From Prevotella sp. (GTDB lineage: Bacteria > Bacteroidota > Bacteroidia > Bacteroidales > Bacteroidaceae), in assembly GCA_017623155.1 (NCBI GenBank), contig JAGAPR010000047.1, positions 1 through 64,000 on the forward strand: a stretch of DNA of 64,000 nt, read 5' to 3'. Each line of letters starts with the position of its first letter. Within the stretch, counting starts at the first letter, position 1. Below, piece after piece: positions 24,941-35,141 of the stretch. Under the pieces are notes generated by a model, which was not told the origin of the DNA, did no database searches, and worked only from the letters and a program-made list of their open reading frames with translations. The position numbers were made by a program, and so were the translations under genes.

Positions 24941-24972
24941 ATTATATCTTCCTCTTATTTTTATTACGTCAC

Positions 24973-26712
24973 TTATTTACTTCTATGCAAGAACGGGCCT
25001 TTGAAAACCGAAGAGGGTTCGGGCTTTTTCACGAGCAACGGAGCGTGAGACGACTCCAAACCTGCCGCGAGAACTTCCTGCGGAACCTCTATCGCACGGC
25101 GCGGATCGTTCCATGCAAGCGTCACTGTCTCCGAATATTCCGCGTTTCCGAACGTGTGCGACCACTCCATGCCCCAACGTTTCAGGTCGAAGAGACGATG
25201 GCCGGTGTATGCAAGTTCGTAACGGCGCATGTCGTTTATACAGTTCATGTATACTTCCAAGTCTTCCGGCACCACGAAATCGGCACTCATATTCTGCGTG
25301 AAATCCCAGTTTTCAAGCACGTTACTGTTCGTAGGCCTTGTATAGTATCTCATTATATCCTCGTGCGTAAGCGGAGTCAAAGCACCACCTGAGGTATAGA
25401 ACGCCTTGTTTGACGGAGAGAACGACTGGCGGCTCTCCTCGTAAGCGATGAGGTCTGCCTCGCATTCGCCGGCATCATGACGACCGAGCAGATATGCTTC
25501 GGCACGCTCGAGCAACAGCTGTGTGGCCGTAAACTCACGACGTACGACGTGTGCATAGCCGATACCGGCCACCTTGTCACTGTATTCGAAACGCTCGGCG
25601 ATACGCGCGCTTGCGAAACCATGGTCGGAGTTACCGTCCCAGAAAGTTCCTCCACTAACGCCTGCTGCCGGCATCAGATACCAACGCCAGTTAGGACCGG
25701 TATGATATTCGATGTCACGCAGTGCTCTTCCCGCGCAAGCATAACGATAACCCACGGCGCGACGGAACTGAGTGGAGTATGTACTGATGAGCATAAGGTT
25801 GTTAGGCTCGCCCGGTCCCTGCCATATCTCGGCATAGTCGGTAGACCGTGTACAGTCGTCAAATCTCGAATAATCCATCAACATGCCCGGCAACATGGTG
25901 CGGTCTGTGCCCAACACTGCGTTGGCATGCTCTATTACTTTCTCATAGTCGCGCTTGTAAAGATAGAAACGGGCGGCGAAAGCATGGGCGGCATTGACGT
26001 TAAAGTGCCACTTCGGCTTCTCGAAGTTGATGTCGCTGATATTTGCGAGTCCCTCTTCAAGGTCTTCTTCTATCTTTGCGTAAGTGTCAGCCACATTGCT
26101 ACGGTTATATTCCTGTATCAGGTTTGTACCGGGCTTTGTGACATACGGCACACCGATGTCGGCTTTGCTTGCCTCATCATTCTTCCATGCCTGCGAGAAA
26201 ACGCTGACCAAAACGAAATGATGGAAAGCACGGCTGAGCAACGCCTCGGCATAAGCGGCTTTCAATTTCGGAGTCATTGTGCCGCCGTTCTCAGCCTTAA
26301 TTCTCTCTATACATTCGAGAGCATGGTTGGCAACGGCAATAGCATGATAGCATCCTTCCCAAATAACCGACGGAGAATCGGTGCTGGTCGAAGACTTCAC
26401 CGGCTCGAAACGGAACGCCTCATCGTCTTCACGACCATAAGACGTAAGATTGTAATATACGCGAATTTCATCACCGTCTGACTGTGTTGCATAATAAGGC
26501 GACTGGATGTCAATCACGTTATCGCTCGTAAGCTCGCACAACCATCCGTAGTTTCCTGACATATATGCGGTTGTAAGCAACTTCACAACTTGGTCTTCGG
26601 TTCTTATCTCTACACGCTCGTCTGGCAGTTTGTCCAGAAAATCATCGCAAGACGTAAAAGCCATGACAGCCAATCCGCACAAGATTAATTTATATTTTGA
26701 AATTATATTCAT
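24973..26712 (-). CDS. SusD/RagB-family nutrient-binding lipoprotein
   Basis: SusD-type proteins form the lid over the SusC channel and bind substrate at the surface. The 579-residue product has a lipoprotein signal with lipobox FTSC, then DDFLDKLPDERVEI, the standard SusD N-terminus. TPR-like helices include LLSRAFHHFVLVSVFSQAW, and the C-terminal region contains CINDMRRYELAYTGHRLFDLKRWGM, a diagnostic SusD stretch. The start is set at 26712 (MNIISKYK) rather than 26733, because the usual signal peptide begins there. It follows susC by 24 bp. The protease partner suggests a peptide- or glycoprotein-linked substrate (inference). Confidence 0.93.
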   Translation of the reverse strand: MNIISKYKLILCGLAVMAFTSCDDFLDKLPDERVEIRTEDQVVKLLTTAYMSGNYGWLCELTSDNVIDIQSPYYATQSDGDEIRVYYNLTSYGREDDEAFRFEPVKSSTSTDSPSVIWEGCYHAIAVANHALECIERIKAENGGTMTPKLKAAYAEALLSRAFHHFVLVSVFSQAWKNDEASKADIGVPYVTKPGTNLIQEYNRSNVADTYAKIEEDLEEGLANISDINFEKPKWHFNVNAAHAFAARFYLYKRDYEKVIEHANAVLGTDRTMLPGMLMDYSRFDDCTRSTDYAEIWQGPGEPNNLMLISTYSTQFRRAVGYRYACAGRALRDIEYHTGPNWRWYLMPAAGVSGGTFWDGNSDHGFASARIAERFEYSDKVAGIGYAHVVRREFTATQLLLERAEAYLLGRHDAGECEADLIAYEESRQSFSPSNKAFYTSGGALTPLTHEDIMRYYTRPTNSNVLENWDFTQNMSADFVVPEDLEVYMNCINDMRRYELAYTGHRLFDLKRWGMEWSHTFGNAEYSETVTLAWNDPRRAIEVPQEVLAAGLESSHAPLLVKKPEPSSVFKGPFLHRSK

Positions 26713-26736
26713 TGTATTTCCTAATTTTATCATTTA

Positions 26737-29700
26737 TTAAATACCCAATCTTACTGTGAATGTGAACTGCTTAGGCATAGGGGTAGCCACACCGCCCGAG
26801 TTTATGAACTCCGGATCCTGTCCGTTGAGTTTGTCGTCCGCATAGATAAGCCAGAGGTTTGTGGCGTCGAGTTTGAGCGAAGCATGGCTCAGACCGATTT
26901 TCTTGACGAACGTGCTCGGCAGGTCGTAAGACAGAGATATGTCTTTCAGACGGATGAAACCGCCGTCGGCCACACGTGCCGTAGAATAGTTGTAGGCATT
27001 GTAAGCGTAGCTCAAATTGCTGTCGTCCCTATACTGTCTCATAGACGCGATGGTAGGTATTGAAGTAATCTTCTCGTCACCGGGCTTCACCCAACGGTTC
27101 TTAAACTCTTTCGGCATGGCCGACATGTCGGAATAAGCGGCTGAGAAAACCGGGTCGAGACGTATCTTGTTGCCGAACGAATATGTCACAAACACATTCA
27201 GACGCCAGTTTTTCCATGTCACGGTGTTGTTAAATCCACCGGTGATGGTAGGCTCGGTCGGTCCCTCATACTTCAAGAAGTCGAGTTTCTCAAACTCTTG
27301 GAAGTTGATGTTTGTGGTTGTAATCTCACCGTTCTCATTGATGAACTGGGGTATACCCTCATCGTTAAGTCCCACGAACGGGATTGAGAACAGCGCCGAA
27401 ACGGGATAGCCTTCACGGAAGTGTGTCGAGCTTGTTCCTGTACAGAGGCTTATCGCGTTTGAACGGGAGTCGAGCTCCGTGATGGTGTTCTTGGCGTAAG
27501 CGAACGTAAGGTCGGTGTCCCACTTGAACTTCGGAGTGACGATATTGTGAGTACTCAATGTGGCTTCCACACCGCTTGACTCCATCGTTGCCACGTTACC
27601 GAGCTTGTTGATAAATCCGTCACCACCCTGTGTCTGGATATATCCGATAAGGTCGTAGTTGTTACGCCAGTAGATATCGAAGTTAAGATTGATACGGTTT
27701 TTGAAGAAACCTGCGTCAAATCCCAAGTTAAGCTCATGCTTCTTCTCGTATGTAAGATCGTTGTTTGCGATCATGTCGAGCAGCAATCCCGTCTCCACTT
27801 GGTCTCCTTGCGGACGCCATACGTTGGTGGCGATATATATCGGGAGTGCGTTAGACACCGACGACGGTCCGCGGTCGGCTGTCAGCGAGTATGACGCGCG
27901 GAAAGCGAGGTGCGAAACAATACCGTTGTTCTTCTCCATCCAGTTTTTGAAGAAGTTTTCCTCGTGCACGTTCCATGCGCCGGATACGTTCCATGTGGGC
28001 AACCAACGCGCGCTGGTGCTGCGTCCGAGTTTGTTCGTTCCTTCGTAACGCATGGTAAAGTTACCCGTGTAACGTCCTTTATATGAGTAGCTTCCGCTGA
28101 AGAAGTAAGCAAGACTTCTCGTCCATGCCTTTGCAAACGAGCTGAGTTCGGTGCCTTCTTCTTTTGCCTGCTTGTAGAACTCGGGAGTTATTGTCACGAG
28201 TCTCGCGTTTTCATAATCCACTCCATAGTCAGAGTGGAAAATCTGCTCCTTGTCGGTTTTATTCACTTCCATACCGGCAAAGAGGTTCATTATGTGCGTA
28301 TCGTTCCACACCTTATTATATTGTGCGGTGCCGCGGAAGTCGAGCTGGTTCACGGTATAGTCGTTACGCGTGTATATACCGCCTGTCGGCATTACCGATA
28401 TCGGCAGAGAGTTTGGTTTGTCCGGATCCTGATACAGATAGGGGTTGCTGTACTGTATGTTAGGATTGTTCACACCGGCGCGGTAAGCCTCGGCTTGGTT
28501 TGAGCCGTTGAGGATGAAGTGCTCCTGTGAAGAGCGCTGCACGCGGTATGCTCCCATGGCTTTGAATTCAAGTCCCTGTATCGGTTTCCACGACACTTCG
28601 CCTTGGAATTTCATGTCGGTCACGTTCAACTCGATATAGTTGTTGTCGAGTTCCTTGAAGATATTGAACGGAGCGTAGTTACGTGTATAGGTCTCGTTCG
28701 GGTCGAGTGTGCGCGATGTGTTGAGCGCATAGCTGAACGGGTTGATGTCGAAGTCGCGGTTAACGGCACCGGAAACCACGTCTACACTTTGATTAAGTGT
28801 TCCCGGAGCGTTCTGGTTACGATAAGACGCGTTTGTGAGCAACGACACGGAGAGATGTTTCGAGAAGTTGAACGTGGCGTTCATGTTTGCCGTGTAACGC
28901 TCCACACTGCTCTGTTTTGTCCATCCCGGGTCGTTCATCATTGATATGGAGGCATATAGATTTGCCTTTTCCGAACCGGTGGAGATGCTTGCCGAGTGTT
29001 GCTGTATGATGTTGTTGCTGAACAACAAGTCGAACCAGTCGGTGTTGCGGAGCTCGGCTGTTTTCAGATATCCGTTCATTGCGGCCTCGGTGTAGGGCAG
29101 TCCGAACTCACCGTTTGTCTCGTTATATGAGGATATAAGACTGTACATCTTACCGTAAAGTCCGGAAGTGGAGCCGTTGGCGAGGCGGGAGAACTCGAGC
29201 CATCCTTTCTTTTCCATTTCCCTGTATATACCCATCTGCTCCTGCGAGTTGCTGATATCGTAGTTGTTATAGCTCGGCTTGAGTCGGTAAGTGAACTCAC
29301 CTGTATAGTTCACCGTGCTGCGACCGGCCTTACCGCGCTTTGTCGTGATGACAACGACACCGGCCATCGCGCGCGCACCATATATAGATGTGGCAGAACC
29401 GTCTTTAAGAACTTGGAAGCTCTCGATATCGTCTGCGCTCAATCCCGAAATGGCATTTGAAATCAACGTCACGGCATCTCCCGAGGAAAGATCGTCGGAA
29501 CTTACGTCGACGGCATCCTCCTGAATGACTCCGTCGATAACCCAAAGAGGCTTTGAGTTACCGTAGATGGACGTTGCACCACGCACACGGATTTTCGGAG
29601 CGGTACCGAACGTACCGCTGACGTTCTGCACCGACACGCCGGACACACGTCCTTCGAGCGAGCGGCTCACGTCTGCCACACCGTCGAGTTTTGCCGACGA

Positions 29701-30069
29701 TGCGTCGATCTTTGTCGTTGCACCGGTGAACAATCGCTTGTCCACTTTCTGCATACCTGTCACCACGACACCATCAAGCACCGTCGCGTTGGCCGACAAA
29801 GTTACTTTAATACCGTTTTTTGCTTTTACCTCTTTCTTGTCATATCCGATATAAGTTATGACAAGTGTTTTACCGGCGGCATTGGGGAGTCTGAACTTAC
29901 CGTCAATATCGGTAACGCCTCCCGTTTTCGTGCCCTTGACAAGCACCGACGCGCCAATCACAGGCTCACCGGTTTCGTCAATGACAGTACCGCTTACACT
30001 TCCGCCCTGAGCGAAAGACATCTGCATACTTAACAGCACGCATAGCAGTGTTAATAAAAATTTCTTCAC
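26737..30069 (-). CDS. SusC/RagA-family TonB-linked outer-membrane channel
   Basis: The 1110-residue TonB-dependent transporter moves substrate across the outer membrane. It has a signal peptide and a carboxypeptidase-like domain (GSVSGTVIDETGEPVIGASV to TYIGYDKKEV, about 23-95). The plug domain has the SusC motifs DGVADVSRSLEGRVSGVSVQ and SIYGARAMAGVVVITTKRGK. The barrel ends in the C-terminal strand QFTFTVRLGI. A TAACTTTG box at 30114-30121 gives the operon promoter 44 bp upstream. No sigma/anti-sigma or hybrid two-component regulator is nearby. Confidence 0.95.
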   Translation of the reverse strand: MKKFLLTLLCVLLSMQMSFAQGGSVSGTVIDETGEPVIGASVLVKGTKTGGVTDIDGKFRLPNAAGKTLVITYIGYDKKEVKAKNGIKVTLSANATVLDGVVVTGMQKVDKRLFTGATTKIDASSAKLDGVADVSRSLEGRVSGVSVQNVSGTFGTAPKIRVRGATSIYGNSKPLWVIDGVIQEDAVDVSSDDLSSGDAVTLISNAISGLSADDIESFQVLKDGSATSIYGARAMAGVVVITTKRGKAGRSTVNYTGEFTYRLKPSYNNYDISNSQEQMGIYREMEKKGWLEFSRLANGSTSGLYGKMYSLISSYNETNGEFGLPYTEAAMNGYLKTAELRNTDWFDLLFSNNIIQQHSASISTGSEKANLYASISMMNDPGWTKQSSVERYTANMNATFNFSKHLSVSLLTNASYRNQNAPGTLNQSVDVVSGAVNRDFDINPFSYALNTSRTLDPNETYTRNYAPFNIFKELDNNYIELNVTDMKFQGEVSWKPIQGLEFKAMGAYRVQRSSQEHFILNGSNQAEAYRAGVNNPNIQYSNPYLYQDPDKPNSLPISVMPTGGIYTRNDYTVNQLDFRGTAQYNKVWNDTHIMNLFAGMEVNKTDKEQIFHSDYGVDYENARLVTITPEFYKQAKEEGTELSSFAKAWTRSLAYFFSGSYSYKGRYTGNFTMRYEGTNKLGRSTSARWLPTWNVSGAWNVHEENFFKNWMEKNNGIVSHLAFRASYSLTADRGPSSVSNALPIYIATNVWRPQGDQVETGLLLDMIANNDLTYEKKHELNLGFDAGFFKNRINLNFDIYWRNNYDLIGYIQTQGGDGFINKLGNVATMESSGVEATLSTHNIVTPKFKWDTDLTFAYAKNTITELDSRSNAISLCTGTSSTHFREGYPVSALFSIPFVGLNDEGIPQFINENGEITTTNINFQEFEKLDFLKYEGPTEPTITGGFNNTVTWKNWRLNVFVTYSFGNKIRLDPVFSAAYSDMSAMPKEFKNRWVKPGDEKITSIPTIASMRQYRDDSNLSYAYNAYNYSTARVADGGFIRLKDISLSYDLPSTFVKKIGLSHASLKLDATNLWLIYADDKLNGQDPEFINSGGVATPMPKQFTFTVRLGI

Positions 30070-30113
30070 TTGTAAATCCTTAAAAAACTAAATTACCTTA
30101 ATTTTATATGCTG

Positions 30114-30121
30114 CAAAGTTA
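30114..30121 (-). promoter_or_regulatory. -7 promoter box of the susC operon
   Basis: The minus strand reads TAACTTTG, 44 bp upstream of the susC start codon. Confidence 0.65.
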
Positions 30122-30540
30122 CGCCTTATTTATCTTTTAACAAAAAAAATACGCATAAAAACGCTTTTTGTGCCGTTTTTTTTAACAGAACAACACTAAA
30201 ACGGGGCAAAAACATGCAAATTTCAATTTATCGACTGATTAATTGTTTCATTTTGAATATTGAACGGCGGGGATTTTCAATGGGAGTCAAGGGAGTCAAG
30301 GGAGTTATCGCTCGCAAGTTCGCTTGGAGTTAAAGACAAATGTATTTCGTGATGTTCATCCGACTTTTCGAGTGACATCTAAATCCGTCATTCGTTCGAG
30401 CTGTGTCAAAATACAAAGGAAGCACATTATAGGGGACAGAAACCTTGCTTTGCCCCGGCAACTCCATCCAAAGCCCCAGTTTTAGTTCCATATACTTAAC
30501 TAAAATCGGGTGTTATGTTAATTTAACATTTCAAATAACG
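30122..30540. other. Intergenic stretch upstream of susC
   Basis: No reading frame is supported. It holds the direct repeat gggagtcaagggagtcaagg (30280-30300) and a word ggagttaaagacaaatgt (30326-30343) that returns with one change at 57507-57524. The remainder is AT-rich and featureless to my reading. Confidence 0.6.
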
Positions 30541-30768
30541 GCGTTTTTCTGAAAAAAAACTTTCGAGGCCGCAAATTTGCGAGTTTTGAAGCACTTTTCA
30601 TAAATATCTGTATATAAAGAAGATACGATAATTCAGGCCTTTTCCGGGTGCTTTTGATATCGGCTCGTTTTCCAATTAGGCCGTAATTGGATTGCAATTA
30701 GGCCGTAATTGCACGCCAATTAGGCCGTAAATGGAATGCAATTACGGCCTAATTGGAACGCAAAAACA
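30541..30768 (-). repeat. Composite family B element, copy 1
   Basis: On the minus strand this reads GTTTTTGCGTT, then four units built on CAATTAGGCCGTAATTG or its complement (30672-30757). About 100 bp follow, then TTTGCGGCCTCG (ending near 30563) and an AT-rich stretch ending in AAAAACGC. The same order occurs on the plus strand at 61675-61907. The first 100 bp of the two copies align nearly base for base. Confidence 0.8.
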
Positions 30769-30913
30769 CCAAAAATGACAATAAAACTGAATGTAATTGT
30801 TGATAAAAGTTAAATCAGTGCTTTTATTGTTAAATATTTTAAGTTAACAAAACCTACTTCATCAACTTTTTTGTGTTGTGACTTTTTACTTTCCGTTAAC
30901 ACTTTTAAGTTAA

Positions 30914-30975
30914 TGAATTACGAATGGTGGGTTGTCGGTTTACGCCGACAACCCACCATTCACCATTCGTAATTC
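30914..30975. terminator. Large hairpin after the rhamnogalacturonan lyase gene
   Basis: Inner arms 30922-30938 and 30945-30961 are perfect 17-bp complements around a 6-bp loop. An overlapping outer pairing uses gaattacgaatggtg (30914-30928) and caccattcgtaattc (30961-30975). It starts 3 bp beyond the lyase stop. No strong T-run follows, so termination is likely but the repeat-word composition also suggests a mobile palindrome. Confidence 0.6.
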
Positions 30976-30977
30976 AA

Positions 30978-32798
30978 TTATTCTCCCAGATAATACGAGG
31001 TGACGGGCGACTGTGGATATCCCATGCTTCCGTGCATTATGTAGCTGCGATACAGCGGGTCTTGCATTAGCGTCACGCGACGGTCGAGTGCGGGAATGCT
31101 TGTGCGATATATGCGAATTTCTCCGGGCAGTGAGGTTATTATCTCCTCGCGCCAGTCGCCGTCGATATCGGCTGTGACAACCACGCTGCCCTCGATGCCG
31201 TCGGTGAGCACTTCGCCTTTCCATTTCCACACGCTCTGCGCATGGCGGAAGTCTTTGCTGCCGCCGTCACGCTTGAAAGTCTCGCGCAGCAAATCGCCGT
31301 CCCACCATAGCCACGGGTGGCATCCGGGCACCTCATCATCCCCTACCTCTATTTTCTTTCCATCGGCCGTGAACAGATATCTGGCGGTGCTGCCGCCCTT
31401 ACGGTCTTCGCCGGCAAAACATTCCATTCCCGGCCACTCGGGGTTAAAATCGGCCACCATGCCACTACCCACATGGTATGTGGTATGACCGATGCCCCAT
31501 ATCTGCCGTCCGCTCGCGGCATCTACCACGCACACGCCCCTGCCCTGCTCGTTCTTCGGCTCGAGAGCGAGAAAGACCTGCAAGCCCTCGATGTCGGGAC
31601 GCAGTTTGCATAGATAAGCCTTGTCGCTGTGTCCGAGTCCCGACGACCACAACAACGTGCCGTTGTCGTCGAGCATGCACGAGCCGAGCAGTATCTCGTC
31701 GCGGCCGTCACCGTCAACATCGCCGGTGACCATACTGTGCGCGCCCATGCTGCGCACCAGAGGATTTTCCTCGTCGCCGTCCCAACGCCACGCGCGGGTG
31801 AGCTTTCCGTCGCGGAGCATCCACGCATCGACGGTCATCAGCTTGTAAGTGCCGCGGGCTGCAAGTATATACGGGGTCTTGCCATCGAGGAAAGCCACAC
31901 CCATCTGGTTACGGTTCTGCCTGTTGACATCGCCGTAACGATTGTTGCGCTCGGGCCAAGGGACGGACGCGATGACCTTTCCCGTCATTCCGTCGAGCAC
32001 GGTCATCGACTCGCTTCCGCCGCAGATATGCCCCCTCGTGTCTCTCACGAAGTCATCGCCGGCGGTCTTCAATGCCACCTCCGCACGGCCGTCGCCGTCG
32101 AAATCGTATGCCACGAAAGGCGAGAACCATACGCCCGGCTCTATGCCGTGACCGAGGTCGACGGTCCACAGATATGTGCCGTCGCTGAGGTAGGCCGATA
32201 TCTTATATGTGATGCCGGTCTTGTCGGCGGGCATTCCGGGGTCTATGTTTGACGCGGGAGTGCGCACGATATAGTCGTAAACGCCGTCACCGTTGAGGTC
32301 GGCAAGGGCAATCTTGCCCGCACGGTCGCCGTCTTTCAGCTTTATGGAGGTGTAGTTTCTGAGCGAGGCAAGGTCTGCCGACACCCTGCCTGCGGCACCC
32401 CGGCCTTTTACGGGCCTCACGCTATACACAGCATTGGCCACGGGCTTGCGGTCTGTGAAGTCGCATGTGCGGGTTACGGGCTTGCGGGTGAGGCGGCTCG
32501 TCTTGCCTCCCGACTCGCGATATACGTGAAACGCGGCGTCCGAGCCGTCAGTCTCGAGCAGTCGCCAACTGAGATATACGCTCTTCCCGTCGTCGGTCGG
32601 CACGGCAACAAGCCCGCGGCCGAGATTTTCCTTCACCCTCTCGGCGGCATATCCCGCAACCTTTTCCTTGTACTCATGCCTCGGCTCGAGTATCTCATAG
32701 AAGTAATTTCGCTCGCGCGGATCTTGCGCGTAGCCCTGCATCACTGCGCAAACGGATAACAGCAACGCGATGAAACGGTTTTTTGTTTGTTCTGTCAT
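30978..32798 (-). CDS. Rhamnogalacturonan lyase, polysaccharide lyase family 11 type
   Basis: PL11 enzymes cut the rhamnogalacturonan I backbone of pectin by beta-elimination, using calcium. The 606-residue protein has a signal peptide (LLLSVCAVMQGYAQ), an N-terminal beta domain (LGRGLVAVPTDDGKSVYLSW), then an eight-bladed propeller with repeated calcium loops of the form DLNGDGVYDY, DFDGDGRAEV, DVDGDGRDEI and DIDGDWREEI. These are hallmark PL11 features. It stands alone, away from kduI/kduD (57691-59500), whose products handle unsaturated uronates from pectin, so the two loci probably serve the same diet component. No clear -7 box is visible in the upstream spacer. Confidence 0.9.
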   Translation of the reverse strand: MTEQTKNRFIALLLSVCAVMQGYAQDPRERNYFYEILEPRHEYKEKVAGYAAERVKENLGRGLVAVPTDDGKSVYLSWRLLETDGSDAAFHVYRESGGKTSRLTRKPVTRTCDFTDRKPVANAVYSVRPVKGRGAAGRVSADLASLRNYTSIKLKDGDRAGKIALADLNGDGVYDYIVRTPASNIDPGMPADKTGITYKISAYLSDGTYLWTVDLGHGIEPGVWFSPFVAYDFDGDGRAEVALKTAGDDFVRDTRGHICGGSESMTVLDGMTGKVIASVPWPERNNRYGDVNRQNRNQMGVAFLDGKTPYILAARGTYKLMTVDAWMLRDGKLTRAWRWDGDEENPLVRSMGAHSMVTGDVDGDGRDEILLGSCMLDDNGTLLWSSGLGHSDKAYLCKLRPDIEGLQVFLALEPKNEQGRGVCVVDAASGRQIWGIGHTTYHVGSGMVADFNPEWPGMECFAGEDRKGGSTARYLFTADGKKIEVGDDEVPGCHPWLWWDGDLLRETFKRDGGSKDFRHAQSVWKWKGEVLTDGIEGSVVVTADIDGDWREEIITSLPGEIRIYRTSIPALDRRVTLMQDPLYRSYIMHGSMGYPQSPVTSYYLGE

Positions 32799-32975
32799 GA
32801 TTAGTATATTAATATAATAGTATTGTCATCGGGTAAAGACAAGCATAAGCACATAAGACTCCGGCTGTCATTTATAAGACTCTTTCTATCCTTTTTGGTT
32901 TAATACAAAAACATCAAAGAGATGCGTACAGTATTAAAACATATTCCTTTTTCGCACTAATCGCGTTTTTTTTAT

Positions 32976-32983
32976 TAACTTTG
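32976..32983 (+). promoter_or_regulatory. -7 promoter box of metG
   Basis: TAACTTTG, 77 bp upstream of the metG start codon. Confidence 0.65.
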
Positions 32984-33060
32984 CAAGGCATTAACGGTAA
33001 TCTGCCGGACACGGCAACAACCCGCTTAAAGAATGAAATACAAATAAAAAACTACGATAA

Positions 33061-35106
33061 ATGAAAGAGCAACAGTTTAAACGCACCACCGTGACGGCAG
33101 CTCTGCCATACGCCAACGGCGGTGTGCACATCGGACATTTGGCCGGAGTATACGTACCGGCCGACATCTACGCGCGCTATCTCAGACTGAGAAAGCATGA
33201 CGTGGTGTTCATAGGAGGTAGCGATGAGCACGGTGTGCCCATCACCATCAGGGCACGCAAAGAGGGCATCACGCCGCAAGACGTGGTCGACCGCTATCAC
33301 GAAATGATAAAAAAGAGTTTCGAGGAGTTCGGCATCAGTTTCGACATTTACAGCCGCACGACATCGGATACACATCATAAATTTGCCGCCGATTTCTTCC
33401 GTAAGCTGTATGAAGATGGCAAACTGATAGAGAAAGAGACAGAACAGTACTACGACGAGGAGGCAAAGCAATTCCTCGCCGACCGATATATCACCGGCGA
33501 ATGTCCGCACTGTCACAACCCCAAGGCTTACGGCGACCAGTGCGAAAAGTGCGGCAGCGACCTCGACCCCACGGAACTGATAAACCCGCAGTCGGCCATC
33601 AGCGGCTCAAAGCCGGTGATGCGCAAGACAAAAAACTGGTATCTGCCGCTCAACGAGTATCAGGAATGGCTCAAAGAGTGGATACTCGACGGCCACAAGG
33701 AATGGCGGCCTAACGTATACGGACAGTGCAAGAGCTGGCTCGACCTCGACCTTCAGCCCCGGGCCATGACCCGCGACCTCGACTGGGGAATACCCGTGCC
33801 TGTGGAAGGCGGCGAGGGCAAGGTGCTCTACGTGTGGTTCGATGCGCCGATAGGCTACATATCAAACACCAAGGAACTGCTGCCCGACTCGTGGGAGAAA
33901 TGGTGGAAAGACCCCGAGACGCGCCTCGTGCACTTCATCGGCAAGGATAACATCGTGTTCCACTGCATCGTTTTCCCCACAATGCTCAAAGCACACGGAG
34001 GATATATACTGCCGGACAACGTGCCGTCGAACGAGTTTCTCAATCTCGAAAACGACAAGATATCGACCTCGCGCAACTGGGCCGTGTGGCTGCACGAGTA
34101 TCTCATAGAAATGCCGGGCAAGCAAGACGTGCTCCGCTACGTGCTCACGGCAAACGCACCGGAGACAAAAGACAACAACTTCACATGGAAAGACTTTCAA
34201 GACAGAAACAATAACGAGCTTGTGGCGGTGTACGGCAACTTCGTAAACCGCGCCCTGCAACTGACGAAGAAGTATTGGGACGGAGTCGTTCCGGCATGCG
34301 GCGAACTTACAGATGTGGACAAGGCCGCACTCGACGAGTTCAAGGATGTCAAGCAACGGGTGGAGGAACAACTCGACATGTTCAAATTCCGCGAGGCACA
34401 GAAAGAGGCGATGAACCTCGCACGCATCGGTAACCGATACATAACGGAATGCGAGCCGTGGAAAGTATGGAAGACAGACCCGAAACGGGTAGAGACTATT
34501 CTTTACATATCATTGCAGCTCGTGGCCAATCTCGCCATAGCTTTCGAGCCGTTCCTGCCGTTCAGCAGCGCACGGTTGCGCAAGATGATAAACACGGACA
34601 GCGTGGAATGGGACAACCTCGGACGCACCGATTTGCTCGCGGCCGGTCATAAGCTCGGCGAACCGGAACTGCTCTTCGAGAAGATTGACGACGAGACCAT
34701 CGCCTACCAACTTAACAAACTCGAAGAGACGAAAAAGGCAAACGAGGCTGCCGCATACAAGGCCGACCCGATAAAGGACACTGTCGCCTTCGAGGATTTC
34801 GAGAAAATAGACATTCGCGTGGGACATATCAAAGCATGCGAAAGGGTCAAGAAAGCCAACAAACTGCTGAAATTCACCATCGACGACGGCTCGGGCACAG
34901 ACAGAACAATAGTCAGCGGAATAGCGAAATTCTACAATCCGGAAGACCTTATCGGCCGCGACGTGCTCTTCATAGCCAATCTCGCACCCCGAAAACTGAT
35001 GGGAATAGAGAGTCAGGGAATGATTTTATCGGCCGAAAACTATGACGGCGACCTGAGCGTGACCACCATATTGCGCGATGTCAAGCCGGGAAGCAAGGTT
35101 TGCTAA
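33061..35106 (+). CDS. metG: Methionyl-tRNA synthetase
   Basis: MetRS charges both initiator and elongator tRNA-Met. The 681-residue protein has HIGH exactly at residues 23-26 ([16 protein letters not shown]), a four-cysteine zinc knuckle CPHCHN...CEKCGS near 145-162, the KMSKS variant KISTS near residue 333, and a C-terminal tRNA-binding OB domain ([20 protein letters not shown] onward, about 578-681). The architecture is the long dimeric form with the fused OB domain. It converges with the cobalamin cluster 35 bp beyond its stop. Confidence 0.96.
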   Translation: MKEQQFKRTTVTAALPYANGGVHIGHLAGVYVPADIYARYLRLRKHDVVFIGGSDEHGVPITIRARKEGITPQDVVDRYHEMIKKSFEEFGISFDIYSRTTSDTHHKFAADFFRKLYEDGKLIEKETEQYYDEEAKQFLADRYITGECPHCHNPKAYGDQCEKCGSDLDPTELINPQSAISGSKPVMRKTKNWYLPLNEYQEWLKEWILDGHKEWRPNVYGQCKSWLDLDLQPRAMTRDLDWGIPVPVEGGEGKVLYVWFDAPIGYISNTKELLPDSWEKWWKDPETRLVHFIGKDNIVFHCIVFPTMLKAHGGYILPDNVPSNEFLNLENDKISTSRNWAVWLHEYLIEMPGKQDVLRYVLTANAPETKDNNFTWKDFQDRNNNELVAVYGNFVNRALQLTKKYWDGVVPACGELTDVDKAALDEFKDVKQRVEEQLDMFKFREAQKEAMNLARIGNRYITECEPWKVWKTDPKRVETILYISLQLVANLAIAFEPFLPFSSARLRKMINTDSVEWDNLGRTDLLAAGHKLGEPELLFEKIDDETIAYQLNKLEETKKANEAAAYKADPIKDTVAFEDFEKIDIRVGHIKACERVKKANKLLKFTIDDGSGTDRTIVSGIAKFYNPEDLIGRDVLFIANLAPRKLMGIESQGMILSAENYDGDLSVTTILRDVKPGSKVC

Positions 35107-35141
35107 GCACCTTTCACAATAGCAAAAGGTTTCCGCCGGCA

